Notes: generated from the letters alone by a model not told the origin. A stretch of 64,000 nt of DNA from Halobaculum magnesiiphilum (GCF_019823105.1 NZ_CP081960.1:1-64000); one strand, 5' to 3'; shown: positions 18,909-27,960, counted from the stretch's first letter. Made by a program: numbers and translations.

Positions 18909-19361
18909 ATGGCACAACCCTTCCCGACGCAAACCGACGCCACTGTCGAACGAAGCGATACCCCGGCCGTACTGAGTCTCGACGACGACGAGACCCGGGG
19001 CGTGATCGAAGCGTTGTCCTCCGAGACCGCCTACGACATCTTTCGGCTGCTCAACGAAACGCCAGCGACGCCCTCGCGGATCGCTGCGCAACTCGACCAA
19101 AGCGTGCAGAACGTCCACTACCATTTGGAGAACCTCGAATCGGCCGGCGTGATCGAAGTCACCGACACCTGCTATTCGGAGAAAGGCCGTGAGATGAGCG
19201 TCTTCGTCGTTTCCGAAGACCCGACGCTCCTGTTTCTCGGTACCGAGGACGATCGGCCGAGTCTCAAACGCGCGTTCAAAGCCTTCGCCTCGCTCCTCGG
19301 TCCCCCGTCGATTCTGCTTGCGGCCGGCGAATCGCTCTCTCAGTTCATTACTGGTGAATGA
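18909..19361 (+). CDS. ArsR-like winged-helix transcriptional regulator
   Basis: A 150-residue protein. The winged helix is at about residues 30-95: ALSSETAYDIFRLL, then TPSRIAAQLDQSVQNVHYHLENL as the recognition helix, then the wing with SEKGREMSVFVV. The C-terminal helix ends in the stop overlapped by the next gene's ATG (four bases, ATGA), so it is probably cotranscribed with that membrane protein gene and may control it. Confidence 0.9.
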   Translation: MAQPFPTQTDATVERSDTPAVLSLDDDETRGVIEALSSETAYDIFRLLNETPATPSRIAAQLDQSVQNVHYHLENLESAGVIEVTDTCYSEKGREMSVFVVSEDPTLLFLGTEDDRPSLKRAFKAFASLLGPPSILLAAGESLSQFITGE

Positions 19362-20263
19362 GCGATTCCACCGACTCACCGACCCGAGGCACTTCTACCG
19401 GCCACGTCACACCCCCGGGTGACGTAGCACCGACGATCAAGGCCCGGGATGATGTCGATGGCTGTGGGTGTCTCGAATGCCGCAACATCGAGACTACCAC
19501 CACCAATCGAACCGTCCTCGACGCACTCGTGTGGTCGGTTCGCCTGTTTCGGTCCTACCGGTCCATCCCCGCCTTCGCCGGCGTGATCATCCTCGCCAAC
19601 CGTCTTCTCGAGACGGACACCATCGAGCTACTCCCGACGCCCGCGGTCGGGATGATCGAGGCTGTAACTGCGTTCGCGTTCATCATCTCGCTCCGCGCCT
19701 ACGTGGGAACGATCGTCGCGGGCGAACTGACCGGCGACCCCGTCACGATACGCGAGGGACTCTGTCGAAGCATCGCCCGCACACCGGCGTTGGTTGGCGT
19801 CATCCTCCTAACCGTGTTTTCGGTGATGACGATTCCGTTCTTTCTGTCGCTTCCGCTGCTCGTTCTGGTCGGCGCGCTCCCGATCAACCCGGTGGGGATG
19901 GTCAGTTTCCCTGTCGCGGCAGCGGTCGGTGTGATCGTGTTCGTCGTACCGATCCTCTTTCTCCTGTTCAAGTTCTGGTTCGCGCCCGAGGCGTGTGTCA
20001 TCGGTCAGTACGGCCCTGTCGAATCACTACGGGTGAGCTGGCGAATCACGACGAACTACCGAACGAAGTTCTTGCTTGTCGGTGTCATCGCGATCGGAAG
20101 TGCGCTCAGCCTCTATTTACCAACAGTTGTCCCCCAGCTCGAAACTGAGGTGGCGTTTGTGCATCCTGTGTTGCGTGTGATCTCGTCGAGTGCCGGGGAA
20201 CTGCTGTCGATCGTGTGGGCAAGCGCGTACGCACACATCTACGTCCAAGGAGTAGTGTCGTGA
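19358..20263 (+). CDS. DUF7847-like haloarchaeal membrane protein
   Basis: A 301-residue protein with a polar N-terminus of about 45 residues holding CGCLECRN (a possible metal-binding Cys pair) and then about six membrane segments. It shares the cytoplasmic EACVIGQYGPVESLRVSWRI pattern with the protein at 18013, which marks the family. The overlap with the ArsR-like gene couples the two. The following 20264-20562 holds no convincing gene. Confidence 0.75.
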   Translation: MSDSTDSPTRGTSTGHVTPPGDVAPTIKARDDVDGCGCLECRNIETTTTNRTVLDALVWSVRLFRSYRSIPAFAGVIILANRLLETDTIELLPTPAVGMIEAVTAFAFIISLRAYVGTIVAGELTGDPVTIREGLCRSIARTPALVGVILLTVFSVMTIPFFLSLPLLVLVGALPINPVGMVSFPVAAAVGVIVFVVPILFLLFKFWFAPEACVIGQYGPVESLRVSWRITTNYRTKFLLVGVIAIGSALSLYLPTVVPQLETEVAFVHPVLRVISSSAGELLSIVWASAYAHIYVQGVVS

Positions 20264-20562
20264 ATCCGATGTTGTGGCGGGTTTTGGATTCCCTTGCATC
20301 GCTTCGGAGACGATCGCTGCGAACACAACCGGCTAATCTAGCTGTCGTGTGCCTTCGTGGCGGACACTGGTTCCCTTGTCGGCTCACACGTGTTTGTATG
20401 GGTATTCGCAGCGCGTTGGAAGTTCTAATAATGTACATGAACGCCTCCGGACGATTGATTCGCCTGCGTTTACGGCGCTTCTCGTCGAGCAATCTCATCG
20501 AGCTATCCGAACATCTTCGACGCAAGCACCATGCGGACGGCGCGAGTGGTTCGGACGTACCG

Positions 20563-21636
20563 ATGCCAACGGACATCGATCTGCGTGATTGGCCTCAGGA
20601 GAACCACCGTGACCAGCTCTTCGACGCCCTGCGGGCCGCGGAGAGCGGCGACGAACTCGAGATCGTAGCTCCCCGAGATATCGATCCCGATCTGGTCCGG
20701 TTCCAGATCGAGAGTGCTCGGGCCCTGAGCTGGGAGTATGCTGATCCCGATGGAGAACCGAGGAACCTAGATGTAACTGTCGAAGAACCAATCGATGCTG
20801 ATGAACCCGCCACAATCGATGTCCGGGACCTGAAACCGCAGCGGCGACACCAGGTTCTCCTCGAAATCTTCGACGACTTGGCTCCCGGAGAGGAGTTCAT
20901 TCTGATCAACGACCACGACCCGAAACCGTTGTACTACGAGCTCCAATCGATGCATGGCGAGGTTGTCGGGTGGGAGTACGGTAGCAGGGGGTCCGGCGAG
21001 TGGCGCGTCATGGTCACCAAGACTGGCGCCTCTGCGGCCGACAACGGAGATGTCGTCACGCAGTACGACGTCCGTGAGATTCCGAAACAGGAACGGCATA
21101 CGACGATCCACCATCGCTACGGAATGATCCCTGACGGCGGAACGATGGAGATCATCGCCCCGCATGAGCCACGGCCGCTCCGTCAAGAGTTCCGCCAGCG
21201 ATACGACGACTCGTTCAGTTGGAACGTCGTCGAATCAGACCCGGGCCGCTGTCGTGTCCAGATCACGAAAACCGAGTCCGTCGACGAACGGGGAGAAGAG
21301 ACACCTCAAACCGGCGGGGAGGAGGCATCCTCGACGGCGACAATGGACGAGGAGATCGAGATCACCGAAGAGCTAGATGTCAGAGATCTTCCACCAGCTC
21401 AACGTCACGAACAAATATTTGATACGTACGTCGGGTTGGATCCCGGCGAGGGGTTCGTTCTGGTCAATGACCACGATCCGAAACCGTTGTACCACCAGTT
21501 CGAAGCCGAAGCGGGGGACGAATTCCACTGGGAGTACCGTCTGCAAGCGTCCGGCGAGTTCAGGGTCCTCATCGGGAAAGAGAACGGTACTCGAACGGAT
21601 CGCTCTCGAGACGAGACGCCGAGCGCGCCGTTTTGA
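20563..21636 (+). CDS. Four tandem DUF2249 modules
   Basis: A 357-residue cytosolic protein made of four DUF2249 modules at about residues 3-78, 83-157, 165-240 and 269-345. Modules begin with IDLRDWP, IDVRDLKP, YDVREIPK and LDVRDLPP. The hallmark NDHDPKPLY is kept in modules 2 and 4, APHEPRPL in 3 and APRDIDPD in 1. Most DUF2249 proteins have one or two modules. The family resembles TusA/SirA-like folds and is often found near denitrification genes. ATG 20563 is chosen because it sits just before the first module; the frame is open upstream to 20215. Confidence 0.8.
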   Translation: MPTDIDLRDWPQENHRDQLFDALRAAESGDELEIVAPRDIDPDLVRFQIESARALSWEYADPDGEPRNLDVTVEEPIDADEPATIDVRDLKPQRRHQVLLEIFDDLAPGEEFILINDHDPKPLYYELQSMHGEVVGWEYGSRGSGEWRVMVTKTGASAADNGDVVTQYDVREIPKQERHTTIHHRYGMIPDGGTMEIIAPHEPRPLRQEFRQRYDDSFSWNVVESDPGRCRVQITKTESVDERGEETPQTGGEEASSTATMDEEIEITEELDVRDLPPAQRHEQIFDTYVGLDPGEGFVLVNDHDPKPLYHQFEAEAGDEFHWEYRLQASGEFRVLIGKENGTRTDRSRDETPSAPF

Positions 21637-21744
21637 TCGGCTGGCGATCCGGAATATTGGGCGTTCGCCTCCCGGATCGATGTTCTGTTCGAGAACTGAG
21701 CCAGTCGAACTGCCTCCCAGGAAGGCTCGCGAGTAGCTGTCCGC

Positions 21745-22053
21745 CTACTCGACTTCGACGACGTACGACTGGTGAGCCCCTCGAGTCTGCATATCGAGAA
21801 AGTGATGACGCGTGCTGTCACCGACGCTCCCCGCAAACGACTGCCCCTCACCGTCCGAGTAGACGCCGTCGGCCCCACGGAGATCGTGGTCTGCCAGGTG
21901 TTCGACCACATCCGGCGGAACCTCGTCGGCGCCGTCGATGTCTACGATCACAAGCCTGTCTGTGAAGCTCTTCGCGACAAACGCATCCACAACAGCGTCG
22001 TGGTCCCGAAGATCGGAAACAACGTCCTCGAGTTCCTCCCTCCTGTCGCTCAT
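21745..22053 (-). CDS. Small acidic haloarchaeal protein
   Basis: A 102-residue, very acidic protein with a helical N-terminus (REELEDVVSDLRDHD), a central FTDRLVIVDIDG strand and a repeated use of Asp and Glu. The motif FTDRLVIVDI followed by PPDVVEHLADHDL is reminiscent of small stress-related halophilic proteins, but no family was recognised. It lies opposite the DUF2249 gene. ATG 22053 is preferred to 22074. Confidence 0.6.
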   Translation of the reverse strand: MSDRREELEDVVSDLRDHDAVVDAFVAKSFTDRLVIVDIDGADEVPPDVVEHLADHDLRGADGVYSDGEGQSFAGSVGDSTRHHFLDMQTRGAHQSYVVEVE

Positions 22054-22308
22054 TGAATCGGTGAACGCACTCAACGAGAAAGTACGTGACTGCGAACGTG
22101 TTCGCAGGACGAGATCCGGACCATCTCACGTTCGTCGAGATCGGAGAACCGTCGTGTCCTCCGTTCTATCTCGTTCGTCAGCAGTTGGAGCGGTTTCCGA
22201 TCGATCGAGTAGAGCTGTGAGCTCTGCTCCCTGAAAATCGAAACGAACGGCCGAGGCGAGTCCCCTTCACGAAATACTGAATGGCCCATCGATCGAACTC
22301 CGACATAT

Positions 22309-22452
22309 ATGGTGTCAGGGGGCAGCAGTCGCTGGTCGCGTCGGTTCGTCGTCTTCAGCGCGATCTCGCTCGTCCTGTGGCGACTCGGGGCACTGGCGGG
22401 AGTTCCGCGCCGGACGGAGGTCGTGCTGGCTTTGTTCGGGTTCGTGTTTCAT
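22309..22452 (+). pseudogene. 5' part of a membrane-protein gene split by the first tnpB element
   Basis: ATG at 22309 opens 48 codons with a positive N-terminus (SSRWSRRF) and a first membrane segment ending FGFVFH at 22452. There the tnpB element begins. The frame continues at 24051 with MVFGMGYLL; removing 22453-24050 joins the parts in frame. The combined protein would be about 395 residues with ten or so membrane spans. Confidence 0.75.
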
Positions 22453-22557
22453 GTGACATCCTCCCCGTCGTGAACGACGGGGCTTCCCACACGGTGGGAA
22501 TGCCAGTTAGTCGTCGCTGGCAGTGAGTTTCGACTCTTGAAACGGCGTAAGTGTCAT

Positions 22558-23781
22558 CTACGAGGGTGTCTCGCTCTTCTCACACTGAGTCGTGGCCGTG
22601 TCACAACGGCTTCCGTCCTGTGGCGAGTCATCGCCTACCTGTTTCCACGGCAGGCTCTCTCCCCACGGGTCTACGCGATGTGCGATATTCGCACTCGCGT
22701 TGATGTCTGCTTGAAACGTCGAAACGTGACACTCTGGGTTCTTACACTTGAACTCGGCTTGATGAGGCCGATACCCGAGGTGCTTGCACGAGTGGCACGT
22801 CTTACTCGTGTATTGAGGATGAATGTATCGGACTGGAATACCAGCGTCCTTCGCCTTGTCCTCGATTCGTCCCTGCAAGCGAGCGAATGCCCACGAGTGC
22901 AGGCGTCGGTTCATGTACTTCCCGTAGTCCAGTGACTCGCGGATGTACGCCAAGTCCTCCATCACGATAACGGGGTTCTCGAACTGTTGGGCGTACTCTA
23001 CAGACTCACGAGAAGCCTTCTCGATGATGTCCGTGAGTCGGTTCTGGTAGTACGAGAAGCGTTCTTCGACGCGCCACTCCGAAGCGTCTCGCTCTTGGAG
23101 ACGCTTGAGCGTCGTGAACATCTCCTTACGGATTCGTTTGGCTTCCTTCCCGTTGATGAGCAACGGTTTGGTGGGAGTGTCGTGTTGGAGGGCACAGCCC
23201 GTGACCAGCATCGACTCGCCAATATCGAACCCAACCCGAGTCGGATTCTCGGGAAGTTCGGAGGTGTCTTCGACTTCGTATTCGACGGAGACGTGGAGTG
23301 TCCACGTCTTTCGGTGTTTCTGCAAGCGAAGTTCGCCCACTTTGGTACTCGATTCATCATCGAGGAGGTCGTCCCACAATTCTTGCTGGTCTGGATTCCG
23401 TCGGAGTGGAATCCAAAAGTTGGTTCCGCGACCGGGCTGGGGAACGTTCCAACAGATTTCGTACTCGCGCGACGAATCGCTGTCGAACTTCCCGGCCCGA
23501 TTGACGAATCTGAGCGGATGTTCGTCGTCCAACTCTTTCGCGTTGTACGTGTTATGGAGTTTCGGGACGTAGGATTTGAGGGCGTCTTTCGCTTGGTACG
23601 GCAGGTTGTACGGTGTCACCACGTCGTTCGTGGCACTCATCGTCGTACAGTCTTGATCGAAGGCGTCGTCGAGTGCGTCTCGGTATTCGGACAGCGTGTG
23701 CTGGAGGCGGTGCTCTTTGCACCGCGTGGGTGGTGCGAGCGTTGCCTCCAGCGTCTTATTCGCTGTCTGAGTCGTTGACAT
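22558..23781 (-). CDS. tnpB: TnpB, RNA-guided endonuclease of the IS200/IS605 family
   Basis: A 407-residue TnpB with a complete set of catalytic residues: RuvC-I Asp186 in VGFDIGES, RuvC-II Glu275 in VIVMEDLAYI, and RuvC-III Asp359 in ADINASANI. The zinc ribbon has Cys329, Cys332, Cys346 and Cys351 around CHSCKH and CKNPEC. The segment before the ribbon reads HPQYTSKTC, the usual form. TnpB proteins cut DNA opposite a guide made from the element's right end, which favours retention of the element. A 53-residue gene overlaps its start. It appears intact and probably recent. Confidence 0.95.
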   Translation of the reverse strand: MSTTQTANKTLEATLAPPTRCKEHRLQHTLSEYRDALDDAFDQDCTTMSATNDVVTPYNLPYQAKDALKSYVPKLHNTYNAKELDDEHPLRFVNRAGKFDSDSSREYEICWNVPQPGRGTNFWIPLRRNPDQQELWDDLLDDESSTKVGELRLQKHRKTWTLHVSVEYEVEDTSELPENPTRVGFDIGESMLVTGCALQHDTPTKPLLINGKEAKRIRKEMFTTLKRLQERDASEWRVEERFSYYQNRLTDIIEKASRESVEYAQQFENPVIVMEDLAYIRESLDYGKYMNRRLHSWAFARLQGRIEDKAKDAGIPVRYIHPQYTSKTCHSCKHLGYRPHQAEFKCKNPECHVSTFQADINASANIAHRVDPWGESLPWKQVGDDSPQDGSRCDTATTQCEKSETPS

Positions 23782-23917
23782 CGTAGCCTTCGGATTCGAG
23801 TGCTTTGCGGAGGAGTTCGGGGTACGCTCGTGAGTGGCGTATCCCGTGGTCGCGGGCGTATTGCTTCACGACTTCGTGAAGTGGCCCGCCTCGCTCCATA
23901 TCGAAGTCGGCTCTCAT
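23756..23917 (-). CDS. Small 53-residue protein overlapping the start of tnpB
   Basis: ATG at 23917, stop at 23756, overlapping the first 26 bases of tnpB in another frame. The product is a short, helical, charged protein with HEVVKQYARDHGIR and RAYPELLRKALESEGY segments. A tight upstream overlap suggests translational coupling with tnpB. The size and helix pattern recall small DNA-binding accessory proteins such as ribbon-helix-helix types, but no strand motif is clear, so the function is unknown. Confidence 0.65.
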   Translation of the reverse strand: MRADFDMERGGPLHEVVKQYARDHGIRHSRAYPELLRKALESEGYDVNDSDSE

Positions 23918-24012
23918 CCACCAAAACGTAAGAAGTTGCGTAAGTTAAAAATAACGGTTGGCATTCAGTCTGAACATCAGAACGGGCTTAATTTGGCAGT
24001 TGTCGGATTCCC

Positions 24013-24032
24013 TCCCGGCCTGAAGACCGGGA
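24013..24032 (-). repeat. Left-end hairpin of the first tnpB element
   Basis: TCCCGG and CCGGGA arms around a short loop, 18 bases inside the element's left edge. The same pattern, GGATTC before and CTCCT after the palindrome, occurs at 30098-30117 and 30232-30251 beside the second element. Confidence 0.7.
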
Positions 24033-24050
24033 TTCCCTCCTCGCAGGAAG

Positions 24051-25094
24051 ATGGTGTTCGGGATGGGGTATCTGCTGATCCCGTCCTACTTCGAACGGGT
24101 TCTGGATGCGAAGTGGCCGCCGGCGATCCAACTCGGGTTGACGGGGACCGGAACGGGACTCATGGCGGTGGCCTTCCTTCCTGTCGGTCCGCCGCTCGTC
24201 GAACGCTTGGGGGAAATTGCGTGGGTTCTGGGCGTCATCGTGTTTCTGGGAACGATCCTGTGGACGATCCGGGACAACTTAGCGGGACGCGAGACGGGGA
24301 CCGGTGCCGGAAAGGAGGAGTTGGAGTGGGTCGACCGGTATGCGAACCCGTTCATGATAGTGGCCCTCGGGTACGTACTGGTCGGATCGTACGAACTGCT
24401 CGCGCACGGATCTCCGCTCCCAGGGATCACAGATGGATACGTTCCGCGGGTCAGCCACCTCCTCGCTGCCGGAGGTGCGACGTTGCTCGTGTTCACGCTC
24501 GGCGTTCGTATCGCCCCGCGATTCCTCGGCGTTCCGGCGCGGAAGGAACTCGTCGCCGTCGTCCTTCCAGCGGGTGCATTCGGCCCGGCATTGCTGGCGT
24601 ACGGACTCGGCGGCGGGCCGGCATTCATCGCCGGTGCTATCGCCGAAGCGACGGCGATGGTCGGGTTCGGGGGTGTGTACGGCCTGTTGTTCGCCCGATC
24701 GGATCGACGGACTGTCGGTCTCTTCGGCGTTCTGGCCGGGGTTGGTTGTGGGATCGCGGGGGTGTCACTCGGCCTCTCGTTCGCGTTCGGAACGGTCAGT
24801 TCCGAGCTGGTCACCTCGCACCTTCAACTGAACCTCCTCGGGTTTCTCGGGTTGTGTATCATCGGCTTCGCGATGCAGTTCTTCCCGCCCACTGCGGGTC
24901 GGTTCAAGGGCGCGACCGAGACTACCGTGTGGCTGGTGATCGTCGCCCTGTTGGGCGGGCTCGTATTCATCGTGGTCGGGACGCTTGCGGAGGTCACAAT
25001 CTTGGCGACTGCGGGCAACGTACTCGCTCTCACGGGTGCGGTCGTGTACAGCTATCTCGTCATTCGGCTGATGATCGCGGTGGGATCACGGTGA
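24051..25094 (+). pseudogene. 3' part of the interrupted membrane protein gene (heme-copper-oxidase-like or NnrS-like)
   Basis: A 347-codon frame beginning MVFGMGYLLIP at the edge of the tnpB element and continuing through about nine membrane spans. Histidines in VSHLLAAGG and SHLQLNLLGFLG, together with AMQFFPPTAGR, recall membrane heme proteins of the NnrS or oxidase-I type; this resemblance is weak and is inference. The N-terminal 48 codons lie at 22309-22452. A truncated protein could start at this ATG, but it would lack the first span. Confidence 0.7.
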
Positions 25095-25138
25095 TCGGTC
25101 ATCGCCGAGGCCGATCGAGTCGACCTGGGGACCCGGCG

Positions 25139-26920
25139 TCAATCGTCCGTGGTCGACGTTTTCTCGGACGACTCTGAATCAGTATTTTCCGACCCGCCGT
25201 CGACGAGCGCCGTCTCTCTATGCTGTTCGAGCCAGCCCCATTCGTTGGTACGCAGTCCGTGTTCGTCGAGGTTCCAGGGGTCGCTGTCCTCGATCTGGCG
25301 TCCCTCTAGCCACGAGGTGACGAGATTCCACACGAAGATCAGTTGTCCGATCGCGAGGATGTAGACCCCGAGGGTGGCGAGTTGGTGGAGGTCAGCGAAG
25401 TAGCCAACCGGACCGACTGTGATGTCGTATCCGGCGTACCGACGGGGCATGCCGCCGTAGCCGAGCAGCACCATCGGGAAGAACGTGATGTTCGTCCCGA
25501 TCATGGTGAGCCAGAAGTGCCACTTCCCGAGCGTTCGCTGGTACCACCGCCCGGTGACCAGCGGGAACCAGTAGTAGATCCCGGCGAAGATCGCGAACGC
25601 GATCCCGCCCATGATGACGTAGTGGAAGTGGGCGATGACGTGGTACGTGTCGTGGAGCACGAGGTCGACGGGGATCGCCGCCTCGAAGACGCCCGTGACG
25701 CCGCCGATGATGAAGTTCGCGATGAATCCGATACAGAACAGCATCGGCGTTACCAATCGGATCTTTCCGCCCCACATCGTCGCGATCCAGTTGAACGTCT
25801 TGACCGCGCTGGGGATCGCGATCGCGATCGAGACGGCCATGAACGACGCGCGGAGTCGCGGGTCGATCCCCGTCGCGAACATGTGATGTGCCCACACGCC
25901 AAAGCTCAGTACTCCGAGTGCGAGCGTGGAGTAGACGACGAACTTGAACCCGAAGAGCCGCCGGCTAGCGAACCGCGGGAGGATGTAGCTGATAAGTCCC
26001 ATCGGCGGGAGCACGAGGATGTACACCTCGGGGTGGCCGAAGAACCAGAACAGGTGTTGCCAGAGGATCGGCCCGCCGCCCTCGACGGCGAAGAACGTCG
26101 TCCCGAAGTTACGGTCGAGCAGCAGCATGACGAGCGCGCTCCCCAACAGCGGGAACGCGAAAAGGATCTGGCCGGATTGGACGAGGACCGTCCACGAGAA
26201 GATGTCCAGGTTCGCCCAGGTGACGTCCTCGCCGCGCTCGGTGAAGATGGTCGCGATGAAGTTGATCGCACCCATCGTCGCGCTCACGCCGGTCAGATGG
26301 AGCCCGAGGATCATCAGGTCGACACCGGGGTTCGTTTGCTGGACTGAGAGGGGCGCATAGAGCGTCCACGCGGTCTGGGCGCCTTCGACGCCGACCTGAA
26401 ACGGCTCGAGGATCAGCCCGCCCCATATGAGCAGCGCCCCGGGCGGTAACAACCAGAACGCGATGGCGTTGATTCGTGGGAACGCCATGTCGTCGGCGCC
26501 GATCAGCAACGGGATCAGGTAGTTCGAGAACGCGGCCAGGATCGGCGTGCCGAACAGGAACAGCATCGTGATCCCGTGGGTCGTCATCAGGGCGTTATAG
26601 AAGGTCTCGCTGAGCAGGTCAACTGGCGGCGTCGTCAGCTCCGTCCGCATGAGGACGACGGCGATCCCTCCCCACGCGAACGAGAGCACCGCAAACACCC
26701 CGTACATGAGTCCGATATCCTTGTGGTCGACAGTCGTTATCCATCGAATGAGTCCGCTCGGTTTCTCTACGTGCTCTTGTTCGTGATGGCTGGCTTTGGA
26801 CCCGCCGGCGGAGAGAGAGTACGACCGCCAGTTTTCGATGCTGACCAGCCACCGAACCACAAGGAGCAGAAACACGCCCATTACTCCGGTGAGGGCGATT
26901 TGAGTGGTTCCCGTAGCCAT
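25139..26920 (-). CDS. Cytochrome c oxidase subunit I (heme-copper oxidase, A type)
   Basis: A 593-residue catalytic subunit with 12 core membrane spans. Heme and copper ligands are visible: His in MTTHGITM for the low-spin heme, the FGHPEVYILVLP motif with CuB His, the cross-linked Tyr and the proton-channel Glu, WAHHMF for two CuB His, and FHYVIMGG for the high-spin and low-spin heme His. The GHPEV Glu marks the A1 class. ATG 26920 is chosen because a Tat-free, membrane-first N-terminus starts there; the frame extends to 27025. No subunit II or III gene is adjacent, so partners must be elsewhere. It is convergent with the interrupted membrane gene. Confidence 0.93.
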   Translation of the reverse strand: MATGTTQIALTGVMGVFLLLVVRWLVSIENWRSYSLSAGGSKASHHEQEHVEKPSGLIRWITTVDHKDIGLMYGVFAVLSFAWGGIAVVLMRTELTTPPVDLLSETFYNALMTTHGITMLFLFGTPILAAFSNYLIPLLIGADDMAFPRINAIAFWLLPPGALLIWGGLILEPFQVGVEGAQTAWTLYAPLSVQQTNPGVDLMILGLHLTGVSATMGAINFIATIFTERGEDVTWANLDIFSWTVLVQSGQILFAFPLLGSALVMLLLDRNFGTTFFAVEGGGPILWQHLFWFFGHPEVYILVLPPMGLISYILPRFASRRLFGFKFVVYSTLALGVLSFGVWAHHMFATGIDPRLRASFMAVSIAIAIPSAVKTFNWIATMWGGKIRLVTPMLFCIGFIANFIIGGVTGVFEAAIPVDLVLHDTYHVIAHFHYVIMGGIAFAIFAGIYYWFPLVTGRWYQRTLGKWHFWLTMIGTNITFFPMVLLGYGGMPRRYAGYDITVGPVGYFADLHQLATLGVYILAIGQLIFVWNLVTSWLEGRQIEDSDPWNLDEHGLRTNEWGWLEQHRETALVDGGSENTDSESSEKTSTTDD

Positions 26921-27597
26921 GCTACGTGGATCCTGGTAGTGTACCGTAAGCGCCATCGCGAACATCTTCGATCGGAGCCGAACGGCGGTGCCCAACGGAA
27001 GTGCGCACGGCCCACACGTTGCCACCGTGGGTCGGTAGCCACACTCTCAACTGGAGTGTCTCCGGGCGTTAGGGTGGGTAGGAGCTCAAGGTTCCATTCG
27101 AAGGGCGTGAAGTACCTCGGGGGCAAGCCCCGAGGCTTCACCGTTTAGGGACTGCACCGCGCCCGCAGGCGAATTTAATTCCCCTCGACCTTCCCCGAAT
27201 GGAGTCGGTTGGAATTAACACCCGAATACGTCGTTCGTATCCGTGAGGGTCGGTCGCTCCACCACGACCCGATAGCGTCCGTCTCACCACGTCGAAGACG
27301 TGGGTTTTGAGAGACGCCACATTTCCATATCGTGTCTCAGTCAGCGTTGGATTAAGGTCTTTAACCCGTCTTTGGGGGTCTCTGACTGTACTTTCTGCTA
27401 CGAACCGTGGTTAATTAAAACCACGTGTCGACTTCACCCTCGGGGTCAAGCCCCGAGGCACTCGCCTTGAACAACCTGTAGAGGATTCAAAACAGCCCTA
27501 TGAGCTCCAGCGTCTGGTTATCCGATGACTGCGACACTCCACGCCAATGATATCGTGGTCTGATCCCGACGGTAGAGAAACGATTATCGGGTGACGT
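26921..27597. other. Gene-free stretch holding a palindrome-flanked element
   Basis: About 680 bases between the oxidase gene and a Fic/Doc pseudogene. It holds the two palindromes described separately. Outside these I see only AT-rich DNA and no gene. A possible oxidase promoter, on the minus strand, would lie just above 26920. Confidence 0.5.
27107..27458. repeat. Non-autonomous element bounded by two CCTCGGGG palindromes
   Basis: A long palindrome at 27107-27141 (GTGAAG..CCTCGGGG then CCCCGAGG..CTTCAC) and a second at 27438-27458 (CCTCGGGG/CCCCGAGG) bound about 350 bases without a gene. The palindromes share arms and look like ends of one IS605-type family. It may be a deletion derivative or MITE. 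Confidence 0.5.
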
Positions 27598-27960
27598 GTG
27601 AACGTCGGAAACGTGACCGGAGATCTCGCGTATCCCTCTGCCGAACTCATTCTATCTCTCCACGAACAAATCGTGGAAGAAGGCGAGACTACATAGCCAG
27701 GCGTTCGGTCAGAAGACGCGATAGCATCCGCGGTGCAGTACATCTCGGAGGGGTTCTTCGGCGAGGTACCCGACCCGAGGAGATTCACCACAAAGCAGTC
27801 CATCTGATGCGACTTCTCGTAGCGGAGCATCCATTCGTCGACGGGAACAAGCGAATAGCGCTCCGAACAGTCCTCGTCTTCTATATGATGAACGGGTACA
27901 CATTGGCTACGGTGATGAAATTCGCGCGCTCTTGCTCGCGCCCGGGAGGGCGCTCGCGAA
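27598..27960 (+). pseudogene. Fic/Doc-type toxin, broken
   Basis: Pieces in three frames together read as a Doc (death on curing) protein. From GTG 27598 the sequence gives LAYPSAELILSLHEQIVEEG, then a TAG at 27694-27696, then EDAIASAVQYISEGFFG in the same frame. Near 27770 homology shifts to another frame with IHHKAVHLMRLL and the Fic motif HPFVDGNKR, and near 27912 to a third with YGDEIRALL. Doc proteins modify elongation factor Tu or other targets by phosphorylation. With one stop and two frameshifts it cannot be functional. No antitoxin gene is recognisable upstream. Confidence 0.75.

Larger units (their letters stand above)
22453..24050 (-). mobile_element. IS1341-type (IS200/IS605 family) element carrying tnpB and a small ORF, no tnpA
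   Basis: Boundaries are set by the two halves of the interrupted membrane gene. The right end on the + strand starts GTGACATCCTCCCCG and holds a perfect hairpin (22463-22471 with 22474-22482) and a second (22484-22490 with 22494-22500). The left end holds a hairpin at 24013-24032. Length 1598 bases. There is no target duplication, as expected for this family. It has no tnpA, so movement would need a transposase in trans. The tnpB 3' end and right end presumably encode the guide RNA. Confidence 0.8.
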
